The notes beneath the pieces are model-generated. The model ran no database searches. It saw only the letters and a list, made by a program, of their open reading frames with translations, and was not told the origin of the DNA. From Phycisphaerales bacterium (GTDB lineage Bacteria > Planctomycetota > Phycisphaerae > UBA1845 > UTPLA1), in the NCBI GenBank assembly GCA_022360095.1, contig JAKSDK010001239.1, forward strand, positions 1-49,280: a DNA stretch of 49,280 nt, given 5' to 3'. Positions 25,622-36,000 of the stretch are shown one piece after another. The stretch's first letter is position 1, and each line of letters opens with the position of its first letter. The position numbers and the translations under genes were made by a program.

Positions 25622-26542
25622 ATGATTGGAAAACTCGAACGCGTACCCCTGCGAGAAGTTTGGAGGCACGAGGCCACGGACTTTACGTGCTGGCTGCAAG
25701 AAAACATCGATGTGCTAAACGATGTGCTAGACTTTACGTTGACCAACCCGGAGCGCGAACAATCGGCCGGGACGTTCAGCGTTGATCTCGTTGCTGAAAA
25801 CGAATCGGGCAACACCATCATAATAGAGAACCAGCTTGAAAAAAGTGATCACGACCATCTCGGTAAGCTGATCACGTATCTCACATCCTTCGAAGCTAAA
25901 GCAGCGATCTGGATCGTTGCGAAGCCCAGACCCGAGCATGTAAACGCCATTGCCTGGCTTAACGAGGCCTCCGGAGCGGATTTCTACCTTGTGCAGGTCG
26001 AGGTAATAAAGATCCATGACTCAGCTCCAGCTCCACTGTTGACGCTGATCGTCGGACCAAGTGGGGAGAGCAAACGCGTCGGCGTTGCAAAAAAGGAGCT
26101 TGCCGAACGGCATCAGGCGCGACGACGATTCTGGGAAGAGTTGCTTGCCAAAGCAAGAATAAGTACTAAGCTTCATTCAGGTGTTTCGGCAAGCCACGGC
26201 AATTACGTTGCGAAGAGCAAAAACGGATTCTCGTTTTCCTACGTGGTTCGCAGGCGAGACGCTCAGGTCGAGTTATATATTGATCGTGGACAGGACGCCG
26301 AACAGGAGAACAAGGCGATTTTCGATCAACTGATGCAGAATCGCCACGATATTGAACAGACATTTGGCGAGCAGCTCGATTGGCAACGACTCGAAGGCAA
26401 GCGGGCCTGTCGCATTTGCAAGCCGATCGAGTTGGGCGGATTGGCGGATGACGACCGTTGGCCGGAGATTCAGGATAAGATGATTGATGCGATGATTCGG
26501 CTTGAGCAGGCGTTTCGTTCCTTTTTGGAAAGCTTCAATTGA
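25622..26542 (+). CDS. DUF4268-like protein with PD-(D/E)xK-like N-terminal domain
   Basis: The product is 306 aa from the ATG at 25622. Residues 52-90 read FSVDLVAENESGNTIIIENQ and then LEKSDHDHLGKLITYL. Asp55 followed by Glu69-x-Gln71 on the next strand fits the core of the PD-(D/E)xK nuclease fold, with Gln replacing the usual Lys, and the His-Leu-Gly-Lys helix after it is typical of this group. The C-terminal half (RRRFWEELLAKARISTKLHS and the end region ERLEQAFRSFLESF-like) matches DUF4268, a domain often found next to restriction and defence genes. The Gln for Lys change leaves cleavage activity uncertain. It lies 332 bp upstream of the BREX operon on the same strand. Possible roles: DNA cleavage, or binding without cleavage. 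Confidence 0.75.
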   Translation: MIGKLERVPLREVWRHEATDFTCWLQENIDVLNDVLDFTLTNPEREQSAGTFSVDLVAENESGNTIIIENQLEKSDHDHLGKLITYLTSFEAKAAIWIVAKPRPEHVNAIAWLNEASGADFYLVQVEVIKIHDSAPAPLLTLIVGPSGESKRVGVAKKELAERHQARRRFWEELLAKARISTKLHSGVSASHGNYVAKSKNGFSFSYVVRRRDAQVELYIDRGQDAEQENKAIFDQLMQNRHDIEQTFGEQLDWQRLEGKRACRICKPIELGGLADDDRWPEIQDKMIDAMIRLEQAFRSFLESFN

Positions 26543-26874
26543 CGAAGGAGTTGTGGTTGAGACATATCTTACAGGGCTTTGCATCAGATTCGCCCTGCTG
26601 ACCTTTCGGAATTTAGGACCGAAAGATCATAAGAGCCTATCTACTTGCGTATTCCAAGATAGTCTACCGAATCTGGACCTTTTCAACTTCCAGGTGCATA
26701 ATTGCATTTATCCTTCGGAATGCAGAGGGAAGCTTTGCTGGCGACCGGCGAGTTTTCAGCCTCGTTGCCATCGGGTTTGGGTCGGGGCAAATCGCCAACC
26801 ATCAGTTGCGGTCGCTAAAGCGGCCCGCCGCCTCCGACGAAAATTGGTTTCGACGCCATGACGGAGCTGAGAAA
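26543..26874. other. Gap upstream of the BREX operon, 332 bp
   Basis: This is the only sizeable gap before the nine-gene BREX operon and so should contain its promoter. A TTGACG at 26539-26544 overlaps the end of the previous gene, but no good -10 lies 16-18 nt downstream. A frame that crosses the gap has no ribosome binding site or similarity I recognise. No clear operator or hairpin was seen. Confidence 0.45.
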
Positions 26875-27447
26875 GTGGTATCGGAAATCGACGACAAGTA
26901 TCTAATTCATTTGATGCGACTCAGGCTCCTTGTTGCACGCGCTGGTGAAATGGATAACGGTCGCTGGTGGAGCACGAATGGGCTGCTCGGTCAGCTTGGA
27001 ACGGTAGCACTCAAACGGGGTTTTCCGAAGTCGCATCAATTTGCTCAGGCTCGTGCGGTGTTCAGTGTTGCTGCAAGAAGATGCCTTGAAGTATTCGATC
27101 CACCGGAAGCCGTCACGCTTTGGAAGCTACCGGCTGAAGTTGAGGATCGTTTCGACTCGATGTGGTCAAGTTGGACAGAACAGTCGGACGATTGGATCCC
27201 ATTCTTCGAGAAACTCAAGGCGCCTCGTGACATTGATTTGCTAGGAACCATGCGAGAGCTTGCGCTAATCGAAGAAACCGAGATCGGCGAAGCCAAGAAA
27301 CTTAAGCGGACTGCCGACCATCGTGCTGTGCTATTGCCAGGATTACGAAAATTATCAAGAGGTACGCTAACCCTCTTAGCGGCCGGGTTCTTTCGGAGCG
27401 AGCGGGGAAACCCTACGATCCCGTATGTTGCAATCGAGTGCAAATGA
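26875..27447 (+). CDS. brxE: BrxE-like BREX protein
   Basis: The product is 190 aa from a GTG at 26875, preceded by GGAG 8 nt upstream (26863-26866); a TTG at 26806 would add 23 residues with no site. The N-terminus (LIHLMRLRLLVARAGEMDNG then RWWST) matches what I recall of BrxE-family proteins, which begin LRLRLLVARLGE...WWDS, and the later text FSVAARRCLEVFDPPEAVTLWKL fits as well. BrxE is a small protein of unknown role described for type 6 BREX. It overlaps brxA by 4 bp (ATGA at 27444), so it is translationally coupled to the operon and is its first gene. Family assignment is from memory of the motif and position and should be checked by profile search. Confidence 0.6.
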   Translation: MVSEIDDKYLIHLMRLRLLVARAGEMDNGRWWSTNGLLGQLGTVALKRGFPKSHQFAQARAVFSVAARRCLEVFDPPEAVTLWKLPAEVEDRFDSMWSSWTEQSDDWIPFFEKLKAPRDIDLLGTMRELALIEETEIGEAKKLKRTADHRAVLLPGLRKLSRGTLTLLAAGFFRSERGNPTIPYVAIECK

Positions 27448-28229
27448 CGGCAGCAATGCGATCCAATGTTGTTTCTTCGTTTACGATAATCAAGGGAGCG
27501 CTAATCCCTGAAACTTACAGCACGTTTCGACATTGGGATTTTGCTCTTTCGGCAGCGGCGAACCTATTGGAGTTAAAGCGCACCAATCACATTGGCGCTA
27601 AGAGCGCCAACTGGCTGCGAGATGTCGTCTTCGTGATCCAACGAAGATTTGACCCTGAGAATCGTGACAAAACTCTAGTCAAGTTGGCCGTTGAAGGGTG
27701 CGATGTCGAGAGTTGGAAACCTCTGATGCTTTGGCATATGACGCGAGATGAGTTCCTTGTTCGTGATTTCCTGATTAACTGGTTATACACGAAATACAAA
27801 GATGCTGCGCAGCGGTTGGGGACGAATGACGTTGTTTCGTATCTTTGTTCGTTATCAACTAAGAACGTTGAAGTTGCTTCGCGATGGAGCGATAGCACCT
27901 CGAAACGGGTTGCTGCAGGATTGTTGAAGATCGCTGCTGACTTCGGTCTTGTTCGAGGCACGGTTGCTCGGGAGTTCTCCACTTATCACCTGTGTGAAGA
28001 GAGCTTCATTTACTTGCTTCATGCGATGATGGACGAATTGCAGAACGCGGTTAAGGTCATTGCCTGCCCAGACTGGCGGATGTTTCTAATGTCACCGTAC
28101 GATGTAGAAGCGGAACTCCTAAGGCTTCATCAATTCCGCAAGCTGCATTACCAATCAGCAGGAAGCATTGTACAACTAGAGTTGCCTTGCGAATCAGCGG
28201 CTGAGTACGCTAAGAGGCTTGTTGCATGA
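27444..28229 (+). CDS. brxA: BREX protein BrxA (DUF1819)
   Basis: The product is 261 aa from the ATG at 27444, overlapping the brxE-like stop by 4 bp; a GTG 6 nt earlier is in frame. The sequence matches the DUF1819 family: SFTIIKGALIPETYSTFRHW near the N-terminus, MLWHMTRDEFLVRDFLINWL in the middle, and DWRMFLMSPYDVEAELLRLH near the C-terminus. BrxA is an all-helical, DNA-binding-type protein required for BREX phage resistance in some systems. Its stop overlaps the start of brxB (ATGATG at 28226). The BREX backbone around it supports the call. Confidence 0.9.
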   Translation: MTAAMRSNVVSSFTIIKGALIPETYSTFRHWDFALSAAANLLELKRTNHIGAKSANWLRDVVFVIQRRFDPENRDKTLVKLAVEGCDVESWKPLMLWHMTRDEFLVRDFLINWLYTKYKDAAQRLGTNDVVSYLCSLSTKNVEVASRWSDSTSKRVAAGLLKIAADFGLVRGTVAREFSTYHLCEESFIYLLHAMMDELQNAVKVIACPDWRMFLMSPYDVEAELLRLHQFRKLHYQSAGSIVQLELPCESAAEYAKRLVA

Positions 28230-28801
28230 TGGACTGGGTTGAGCGACTAACGACTAAACTTGAGCCGCTGCTCGAGAAAGAAGACCCTCGTGCATCGATC
28301 AGCGCGTACCACGACATGCCATACGCGATTTTTCGCTATCCACCTGAAGTTGAATTTGACTTTCGTAGGGAACTTTCGCTCCTCAAGACGCGGTTGGAGC
28401 AGCGGGGTAAACGGGTTACGACAATTAGCCTTGCGGAGTGTTTACAATCAGCTCTAGCTACAGAATCTCCAATCGATGAATTGGTCGAGGCGGAGAAGAT
28501 GATCGGGCTCGATCAGGCAATCAGCCAAGTTCATGGGATTCTCAGCGAATATCAGTGCCTCGATGGGCTCGTCGTAGATTGCATGCCAGATGATCTCAAT
28601 CCGCCTAGCGACATTGTATTCATAGTGCGTGTAGGGGCCCTCTTTCCCATGTACCGAACTTCTTCGTTGCTAGAGCAACTCAAGGGCAAAGTGGTTGTGC
28701 CGAGTGTGCTCTTCTTCCCTGGGGAGTTGGATGGTCCAGCCGGCCTTCGTTTCATGGGCGTGCTCGATGCCGAGCACAATTACCGTCCAATGATTTTCTG
28801 A
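28226..28801 (+). CDS. brxB: BREX protein BrxB (DUF1788)
   Basis: The product is 191 aa from the ATG at 28226, 4 bp inside the end of brxA (an ATG at 28229 is equally possible). It matches DUF1788: HDMPYAIFRYPPEVEFDFRR at the N-terminus, GLVVDCMPDDLNPPSDIVFI then VRVGALFPMYRTSSLLEQL, and a C-terminal PSVLFFPGELDGPAGLRFMG. BrxB is a core component of BREX types 1, 5 and 6, thought to act in a complex with BrxC and PglZ; its biochemical role is not settled. Full length, no oddity. brxC begins 5-14 nt after its stop. Confidence 0.92.
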   Translation: MMDWVERLTTKLEPLLEKEDPRASISAYHDMPYAIFRYPPEVEFDFRRELSLLKTRLEQRGKRVTTISLAECLQSALATESPIDELVEAEKMIGLDQAISQVHGILSEYQCLDGLVVDCMPDDLNPPSDIVFIVRVGALFPMYRTSSLLEQLKGKVVVPSVLFFPGELDGPAGLRFMGVLDAEHNYRPMIF

Positions 28802-28806
28802 ATATA

Positions 28807-31800
28807 GTGAAAACCATGTCGAAAAAGATCAAACAGCTCTTTGCCATTGATGTGAACCGTCGCATCGAGGAAGTCATCAAAGTAGATCAGACCGATCAGA
28901 AGATTCTTATCTCTGAGATCGATGAATATGTCGCGACGGATTCAATTCGGCGTTATTACACTGCGATTCTTGAGCGATACTTCGAGACTCCAAACAAGCC
29001 GCATGAGGGGATTGCAGTATGGGTCTCGGGCTTTTTTGGCTCTGGAAAATCGAGTTTTGCAAAGATGCTTGGACTGATGCTGGAGAATAAAGATTTAGGT
29101 GGCGAGAGCGCCAGTTCACGTTGTGCATCAAGCATCGGCGACAGCCGAATCGAGGTCGTCCTAAAGAACATCGGCGAGCGAATACCAACCGAATCCGTCG
29201 TTTTTGATCTCTCTACAGACCGCGGGATACGAAGTGGCAATCAGATGCTCACGGAGATCATGTACCGAGAGCTGTTGGAGCGTCTCGGGTACGCACGTGA
29301 CTTGGACCTTGCCGAGTTGGAGATTACCCTTGAGGACGAGGGTCGCTTCGACGACTTCAAGAAGGCTTACACGGACTCATTCCAAAAAGATTGGGATTCC
29401 GAAAAGGGTAAGGTGGCTTTCGCGCTCTCACAGGCAAGTCGCGTGATGCACGAACTCGATTCGGCCACCTATCCATCTCCTGATTCCTGGGTCAAATCGA
29501 TCAAAGGCCGCACCGAGCTGAGCGCCAATCGTCTTGCCGATCGATCGCTAGAGCTGATGGAACGACGCCATCCTGGCCGCAACCTCGTCTTTGTAGTAGA
29601 TGAGGTTGGTCAATTCGTAGCACGCGACGTTCAGAAAATGCTTGATCTTCAGGGTATCGTTCAAGCCATCGGACGGGTGGGGCGCGGAAAAATGTGGGTC
29701 GTCGTTACTTCACAAGAGCGTCTGAGTGATGTTGTGAGAGGAATTGATGACACGCGCGTCGAGCATGCACGGTTGATGGACCGATTCCCACAGGAACTTC
29801 AGGTCCATCTTGAACAGTCAGACATCTCCGAGGTGACCAGCAAGCGCGTACTCTCGAAGAATGCAGAGGCTGAGGGGTTGCTTCGAAAGCTGTTCGACGA
29901 GAACAGAGGACGACTGATTGCCAACACGCAACTCACCGCAGACATCGCGCTACCGGAACTAACAGGTGAGGGATTCATTGCACTATATCCTCTTTTGCCT
30001 TACCAGGTGGACCTGATCATCCAAGTTGTGTCGGGGCTTCGCACTCAGGGCGGTGCAAGCAAACACGTTGGGGGCGCAAACCGGACGATTATCAAGCTTG
30101 CGCAACAGCTCCTGATTAACCCTGCTGTTGCCCTTGGTGACGAAGATGTGGGCAAGCTCGCTACCATTGAGCATATCTACGATCTTGTGAAGAGCAACAT
30201 CGAGAGCGAAATTCGAGACAAAATCGAGCGCATCGCCACTGAAGTCCATCATCCACGGGCACAATCCGTTGCGAAGTCGATTTGCCTGCTGCAATTCGTC
30301 AAGAGCATCCACCGCACAGCCGAGAATATCGCGGCATCGCTGCATGAAGCGGTTGATGGAGACACGTTGTTGCCTGAGGTTAAAGAAGCTCTTGATCAAC
30401 TGGAGAAAGCTCACAAAGTACGAAAGGGCGAAAGTGGCTACCGCATTCCCACACCGGCCGAAGATGATTGGGAGAAACAGAGAGCCGGCCTATCTGCGAA
30501 GCCTGCAGACATGAATCGCATCTACGGCCAAGTCATTGAAGGCCTGTGGCAACCGCAACCATCCCACAACCTGATGGACACCAAATTGTTCAAGGGTGGA
30601 TTGCACCTCAACGGCCGGCAGCGTGTTCAAGGCGATATAGCTATTCAGCTCTACTTAGCGGAGGAGGGAGAGGAATTCGAAGAGCGAGTCAAAGAGGCGC
30701 GATCGCGAAGTCAGACCGAAGACAAAGATGTTTTTTGGGTTGTTCCCCTCGACCATCAAATCGATAGAACCACCGTCGAAGTGTTCCGGTCGGATGAAAT
30801 TCTCACGCGCAAAGAACGAGGTGCTCAAACCAGGGCGGAGCTCAGTCTGGTTTCTGAAGAGAAGCGCCGGCTAACGTCGAACCGCGACGAACTCAAACGC
30901 CTCATGCTCCGAGCGGCGCTCGAGGGCACTGCGTATTTCAGGGGAAATGATCGTAGTCCGGGCGAGGGGGCGACTGATCTTGGCAGGACTGTCTCGGGGT
31001 TGCTTGGCGAAGCCCTTCCCAGGGTCTTCGATCAGTTCGACCTAGCTGCGGCCCGGGTTCAGAAGAAAGACGTTGACGTATTGACAACGAGCGAGAATCT
31101 TCACGGTCTAACAACCGTATTCTCCACGCTGAAGCTGCTCAAGGACGAAGGTGGAAAGCCCGTTTTCGATCTGGATTCGGGGCCACTCAAGGAGGTCTTT
31201 TCGAGGATCGAGAATCATTATAGCTACGGCAAAGCAGCGACCGGCAAAACGTTGGCGGATGAGTTTGGCAAGGAACCTTACGGCTGGGAGTTTGAGGCGG
31301 TCAGGCTATTCGTACTATGTCTGCTCCGTGCCGGGAAGGTCGACGTCATCAGCAAGGGGCAAACGATCGAGTCCGCGCTTAGTGTCGAAGCCAAAAACGT
31401 ATTCGGCAACAACAATCTTTTCCGAGCCGCGTCGTTCCGTCCGAAGCAGGTGCTTGGGTTTGATGAGCTGGTCAAAGCTGGAGATGCATTCAAGAACACT
31501 TTCGGAAGAGAGCTTCCAGACATCGCAAGCCAAGGTGCAGTCGCCGATGCCATCCGGAAAGAAGTGGATCGTTACGAGGAGGCCGTCCGCGAGCAGGAGA
31601 CTTTGCTGAAAACAAACCTGCTTCCGGGCATCGATGTTCTGTCTGAGGCCTTGAATCAAATGCGGGCGATCCGCACGGGTACTGAGGAAAACGCGATTCT
31701 CAGTTTCAACGGCGCCCACGCCGAGATCAAGGAAGCCATCAAAAGGGGAAAAGAACTTTCGGATGTCTTGAACGAGGCAACGTTCCACACGATCAAGACC

Positions 31801-32361
31801 GCTCGAGAAAGACTCAGCCAACAGTGGGTTTTCTTGTCAAGCGAACCCGATTGTCAGAAATCGCTGAGACAGGAGGCGGACAACCTGAAGGATTTGCTTC
31901 AACGTGAAACATTCTTCAAAGAGCTGCCAAAGATCGATCAACATTCCAACACGATCCAGCAAGCCTACGAAAAACGACTTGACGAAGCAGCAAAGGCCCG
32001 TGCCGATACGTACACGGATGCCGTCAAGAAACTGGAGGCGACCCCGGGATGGGAGCAGATCGAAGCGGATCAGCAGCAACGCATTGCTGAGCCTCTGGCA
32101 AGTCGCGCTGTGGTGGAGGCCGGGAAGGCGATCTCAATTCCACAACTCCGCTCCGATACGGACGCCTGTCCGAAACGTCTTGAGGATGCCGTCTCCCTCG
32201 TGCTTCGAGCGGTGGAGGGTGGGCGATTGGTGCAGGTCAACGCCACGAGTTATTTCTCCGACGGCGTCGAGACCGAGGAACAGCTCGACAGCGCCTTGAC
32301 CGGGCTCCGCGAGGAATGTGCTAAACACATCGGCGAAGGCAAGAAGGTGTTTCTTAAGTGA
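28807..32361 (+). CDS. brxC: BREX P-loop ATPase BrxC
   Basis: The product is 1184 aa from a GTG at 28807, or 1181 aa from the ATG at 28816; neither has a good ribosome binding site. The family start KIKQLFAIDVNRRIEEVIKV is followed by a Walker A loop GFFGSGKS at residues 75-82 and a Walker B-like NLVFVVDEVGQF at about 258-269. A large helical C-terminal half with coiled-coil character follows (about 600-1100). BrxC is an essential ATPase of BREX, presumably acting with PglX, PglZ and BrxB on phage DNA; the exact step is unknown. Length matches the family (about 1200). It is preceded by brxB and followed 9 nt later by an extra gene not found in the minimal type 1 operon. Confidence 0.93.
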   Translation: MKTMSKKIKQLFAIDVNRRIEEVIKVDQTDQKILISEIDEYVATDSIRRYYTAILERYFETPNKPHEGIAVWVSGFFGSGKSSFAKMLGLMLENKDLGGESASSRCASSIGDSRIEVVLKNIGERIPTESVVFDLSTDRGIRSGNQMLTEIMYRELLERLGYARDLDLAELEITLEDEGRFDDFKKAYTDSFQKDWDSEKGKVAFALSQASRVMHELDSATYPSPDSWVKSIKGRTELSANRLADRSLELMERRHPGRNLVFVVDEVGQFVARDVQKMLDLQGIVQAIGRVGRGKMWVVVTSQERLSDVVRGIDDTRVEHARLMDRFPQELQVHLEQSDISEVTSKRVLSKNAEAEGLLRKLFDENRGRLIANTQLTADIALPELTGEGFIALYPLLPYQVDLIIQVVSGLRTQGGASKHVGGANRTIIKLAQQLLINPAVALGDEDVGKLATIEHIYDLVKSNIESEIRDKIERIATEVHHPRAQSVAKSICLLQFVKSIHRTAENIAASLHEAVDGDTLLPEVKEALDQLEKAHKVRKGESGYRIPTPAEDDWEKQRAGLSAKPADMNRIYGQVIEGLWQPQPSHNLMDTKLFKGGLHLNGRQRVQGDIAIQLYLAEEGEEFEERVKEARSRSQTEDKDVFWVVPLDHQIDRTTVEVFRSDEILTRKERGAQTRAELSLVSEEKRRLTSNRDELKRLMLRAALEGTAYFRGNDRSPGEGATDLGRTVSGLLGEALPRVFDQFDLAAARVQKKDVDVLTTSENLHGLTTVFSTLKLLKDEGGKPVFDLDSGPLKEVFSRIENHYSYGKAATGKTLADEFGKEPYGWEFEAVRLFVLCLLRAGKVDVISKGQTIESALSVEAKNVFGNNNLFRAASFRPKQVLGFDELVKAGDAFKNTFGRELPDIASQGAVADAIRKEVDRYEEAVREQETLLKTNLLPGIDVLSEALNQMRAIRTGTEENAILSFNGAHAEIKEAIKRGKELSDVLNEATFHTIKTARERLSQQWVFLSSEPDCQKSLRQEADNLKDLLQRETFFKELPKIDQHSNTIQQAYEKRLDEAAKARADTYTDAVKKLEATPGWEQIEADQQQRIAEPLASRAVVEAGKAISIPQLRSDTDACPKRLEDAVSLVLRAVEGGRLVQVNATSYFSDGVETEEQLDSALTGLREECAKHIGEGKKVFLK

Positions 32362-32370
32362 GAGTCAACC

Positions 32371-33018
32371 TTGGCAAAGCGCGTCTCGGAAAAAACGCTG
32401 GAATTGAACGTCAGTGCCGAACTGCTGGGCATCTTTCGAAAAAAGCACGACAAGAAGGCCTACCTGAGAGGCCTTACCCAAGCAGAGGAAAACGCTGAAG
32501 GAGTAGACGTGTTCGTGCGACTCAGCCCTCGGACTGTCCTTTATGCGTTGCAGTTCAAGGCTCCGAAAAACTCGGACGACGGTTGGCCGTATCGTTTCAC
32601 AATTAACGAAGAGCAGCATCGTTTGTTATATGACTTGACCAGGCTGCAGATGAACAGTGTTTATTACGTTTTCCCATGTTATGCTCAGCCACAAAAAGTC
32701 TACTCGCACGCACCTCGCTTGCTCAAGGACACCTATATGGTACCAGTCGAGTGGTTTGATCCGGACGTTATTTTCGAGTACTACGAAACTCGCACCGTAC
32801 GCTGCTATAGGAATAAGTGGGTTCAAGTGAATCCGGAGTTCAGAGCCATTGTAGGGCGAAAGCAGCTCGAGCGCACGTTGAGCGAAGCGAGCGGTATTCC
32901 GGCAACAAAGTTCCTTCGATGGTACGAAGGATTCACAGAAGTGAAATCGCCTGAGACTGGCAAGCGAAGTCCCTGGCTCTGCCGAGGCCTTCGTGTTGTC
33001 ATTTGCAAGAGTAACTGA
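32371..33018 (+). CDS. Putative PD-(D/E)xK-type nuclease inserted between brxC and pglX
   Basis: The product is 215 aa from a TTG at 32371, 9 nt after brxC. I do not recognise the family. The N-terminal helix EKTLELNVSAELLGIFRKK with Glu11 and Glu17 is followed by GVDVFVRLSPRTVLYALQFK: Asp46 then Gln61-x-Lys63 on paired strands. This E...D...QxK arrangement is a variant of the PD-(D/E)xK restriction-nuclease core, and the flanking aromatic strands (YRFTINEEQHRLLYDLTRLQ, VYYVFPCYA) fit an alpha/beta fold. The C-terminus has a short helical region and a Trp-rich end. It has no signal peptide or membrane segment. Its position inside the operon implies co-expression with BREX. It may cut unmodified DNA, or bind without cutting. 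Nuclease assignment is inference from one motif. Confidence 0.6.
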   Translation: MAKRVSEKTLELNVSAELLGIFRKKHDKKAYLRGLTQAEENAEGVDVFVRLSPRTVLYALQFKAPKNSDDGWPYRFTINEEQHRLLYDLTRLQMNSVYYVFPCYAQPQKVYSHAPRLLKDTYMVPVEWFDPDVIFEYYETRTVRCYRNKWVQVNPEFRAIVGRKQLERTLSEASGIPATKFLRWYEGFTEVKSPETGKRSPWLCRGLRVVICKSN

Positions 33019-33072
33019 TGAATCGCCGCAGGATCACGGCAACACTATTCCGTCGGCCGGAACAATCAGGAT

Positions 33073-36000
33073 ATGGATCAACAGACCAGAAACAAGCTCC
33101 AGAAAGCGACACAGGATGCGCGGCGGCTGCTTGAGCATGAGTTCTCCGAGCAGCTCGAAGGCATCTACGACATTTTGCCCGACGGCAAGATTCTACCAGA
33201 GCCGGGCAAGCATCTCGACGACTACGGCCGGTTGCGGCGCCGGAAGCTAGTCGATGCGATCGAGCACATCCGTGCCGGCGGTAAAAAGTCCGCCGACGCC
33301 GTTGACGAATACACGCGCGAGGCCGCCTTCACGTTTCTCAACCGTTTCGTCGCGCTGAAGATGCTCGAAGCCCGCGGCCTGGTGCAGCAGTGTGTCTCCA
33401 AAGGAGAGCAGTCCAGCGGGTTCAAGGAGTTCACCGGCCTCGGTCCCGGTCTGGCCGAGCTGCCCGACAAGGGCTACCGCCTCTACCTGGAGTGCCTGTT
33501 CGACGAGCTGAGCATCGAGATCAAGGTGCTGTTCGACCGCCGTGATCCGGCAAGTCTGCTCTGGCCGCGCCGCCAGGCGCTGACCGACCTGCTCGCCATC
33601 CTCAACGAGCCGGAGCTCGCCGGAGTTTGGGATCAGGACGAGACCATCGGCTGGGTCTATCAGTATTTCAACAGCTCAGAAGAGCGGCGGAAGATGCGGG
33701 AAGAATCTCAGGCGCCGCGCAACAGCCGTGAAGTGGCCGTCCGCAACCAGTTCTTCACTCCGCGCTACGTGGTCGAGTTTTTGACCGACAACACGCTCGG
33801 CCGCATCTGGTACGAAATGCGCCAGGGGGACACCAAGCTCGAAGAGCAGTGCCGCTACCTCGTCCGCCGTCCGGCCGAGATTTTCCTGGCTGAAGGAGAA
33901 GAACCGCCCGAACAGGAATCCGACGAGAATCTCAGCCAGGAGGAGTTGCTAAAGCAGCCGGTGTACGTTCCGTTTCGAGCAAAGAAGGACCCGCGCGATC
34001 TGAAGATCCTCGATCCGGCCTGTGGTTCAGGGCACTTCCTTCTCTATTGTTTCGATCTGCTGCTGACAATTTACGAGGAGGCGTGGGCGGACCGTGATAC
34101 TCCCTCTCTCTCCCAGGGTGAGGGCCTTCGGAAACTCCGCGAGGAGTACCCAACTATTGAAGCTTTGCGCGAGGCCGGGCCCGGTCTGATTCTCAGGCAT
34201 AACTTACACGGCATCGACATCGATCCACGGTGTGCGCAGATCGCGGCGTTCGCGCTTTGGATGCGGGCACAGCGGGCGTACAACGAGGGCGGAATTGATC
34301 GAGCCAGCCGGCCATCGATTCGCCGGACGAGCATCGTCGTCGCCGAGCCGATGCCCGGCGAGAAGGACCTGCTCAAGAAGTTCACGATGGCGCTGCAACC
34401 GCCGCTTTTGGGCCAGCTTGTCGAGGTGATCTTCGATAAAATGCAACTCGCCGGTGAGGCCGGCAGCTTGCTGAAAATCGAGGATGAGTTGCGTGATTCG
34501 GTTGCGATAGCGCGTAAACAATGGGTGCGAGGTCTTCAGTCAGAGCAGATGATGCTGTTCGCCGACGATCGCTCGAAAGCCGAACAGCTCAGCTTCGACC
34601 TCTCGGGCATCACCGATGAGCAGTTCTGGTGCGAAGCTGAATCGCAGGTCATCGCAGCGTTATTGGAATTCGCTGAATCCTCGACTAGCGAGACGCACTT
34701 CCGTCGGGCATTGTTCGCAGACGATTCTCTGCGAGGTTTTTCGTTTATCGACATATGTCGCCAGCGATACGACGCTGTTCTGATGAATCCACCGTTCGGA
34801 TACTTAGCTCTAGGGTCGAAAGAGCTTGTCGAGAGTAGCTATAGCGATTGTGCTCACGACTACTATCCTGCCTTCCTACGACGCGGATTCGAACTGCTTG
34901 CTGCTGATGGTTATCTCGGTGCCATTACGAACCGAACTGGATTGCTGCTCGGGAGATTCTCGGAATGGCGCAACGAGCTGCTGTTAAAACGAGGACGGCT
35001 CGCATATGTAGCGGACCTCGGCCATAATGTCCTTGACGAAGCAATGGTCGAGGCCGCAGCCTATTGTGTCATCAAGGTTACCAAGCGGCGCACGAGAGTC
35101 GCCCCCGCGGTCTTCGTCTCCATGCTAGCGACACCGGCTTCGGACCGTGGTTCGGCCCTTCAACGAGCTGTTGCTTCCGTAAGACGGTCTTCGGAGTGCT
35201 CGGATGTGTTTGTCCGGCGCGTGGCGAGCTTCGCAGCAATACCCACATCCCCTATCGCTTACGCTTTTCCAGAAGAACTCCTACGCCTTTATGCAAGCCT
35301 CCCTTCTGTTGAGCAAAGCGATCGTGTCGTCCGAAGTACAAATCAAACCTCAGACGATTTTCGTTACTTCCGTCTATGGTGGGAAACCCCAGAGAATCGC
35401 GAGTCGCCCCGCATGAAGTGGGTGCCTTTCGCCAAGGGTGGGGAGTACGCTCCGTATCATGCTGATTTGCATCTCGTGATCGACTGGGACGATCATAGGC
35501 GGACATGGAACGGATACATGGGCACCAGCCATCGTCCGTATGTCGTTCCTGCCTCTGCCGAGTACTTCTTTCGTCCCGGCCTTACGTATTCAATCCGAAC
35601 AAACTCTGGCTTCTCACCTCGCATTCTCCCGGAAGACAGTATCTTCGGCAACAAAGGCCCTGGGCTTTTCGCGTCCAATAAAGATGAGACAAAAGCTCTG
35701 CTCGCATTGCTAATGTCACGAATTTGTCAGGCGTTGCTGGAGATGCGAGTGGGTGCTGGGGATGCAACAAGCTCGGGGACTCCCTCGCGATCTTACGAAG
35801 TCGGTTTGGTACAGCGCATCCCGGTTCCATGGTTGAGTAGCGAGAAGAAGCGGCGACTGGCAGATGCGATCGAGGAAGTTGTCCGCCAATTGCGCATTTG
35901 TGATGCTCATCATGAAACCAGGCACTTATTTTTATCCGGTGTTGGCTACGGCCCAGTAGCGACATCACTATCTGAGATTGCGTACGACAAGGCAATTCAG

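Noticed and set aside
26502..26861. 119-aa frame between the DUF4268-like gene and brxE
   Set aside because: It overlaps the end of the DUF4268-like gene, has a non-ATG start and reads like random sequence.
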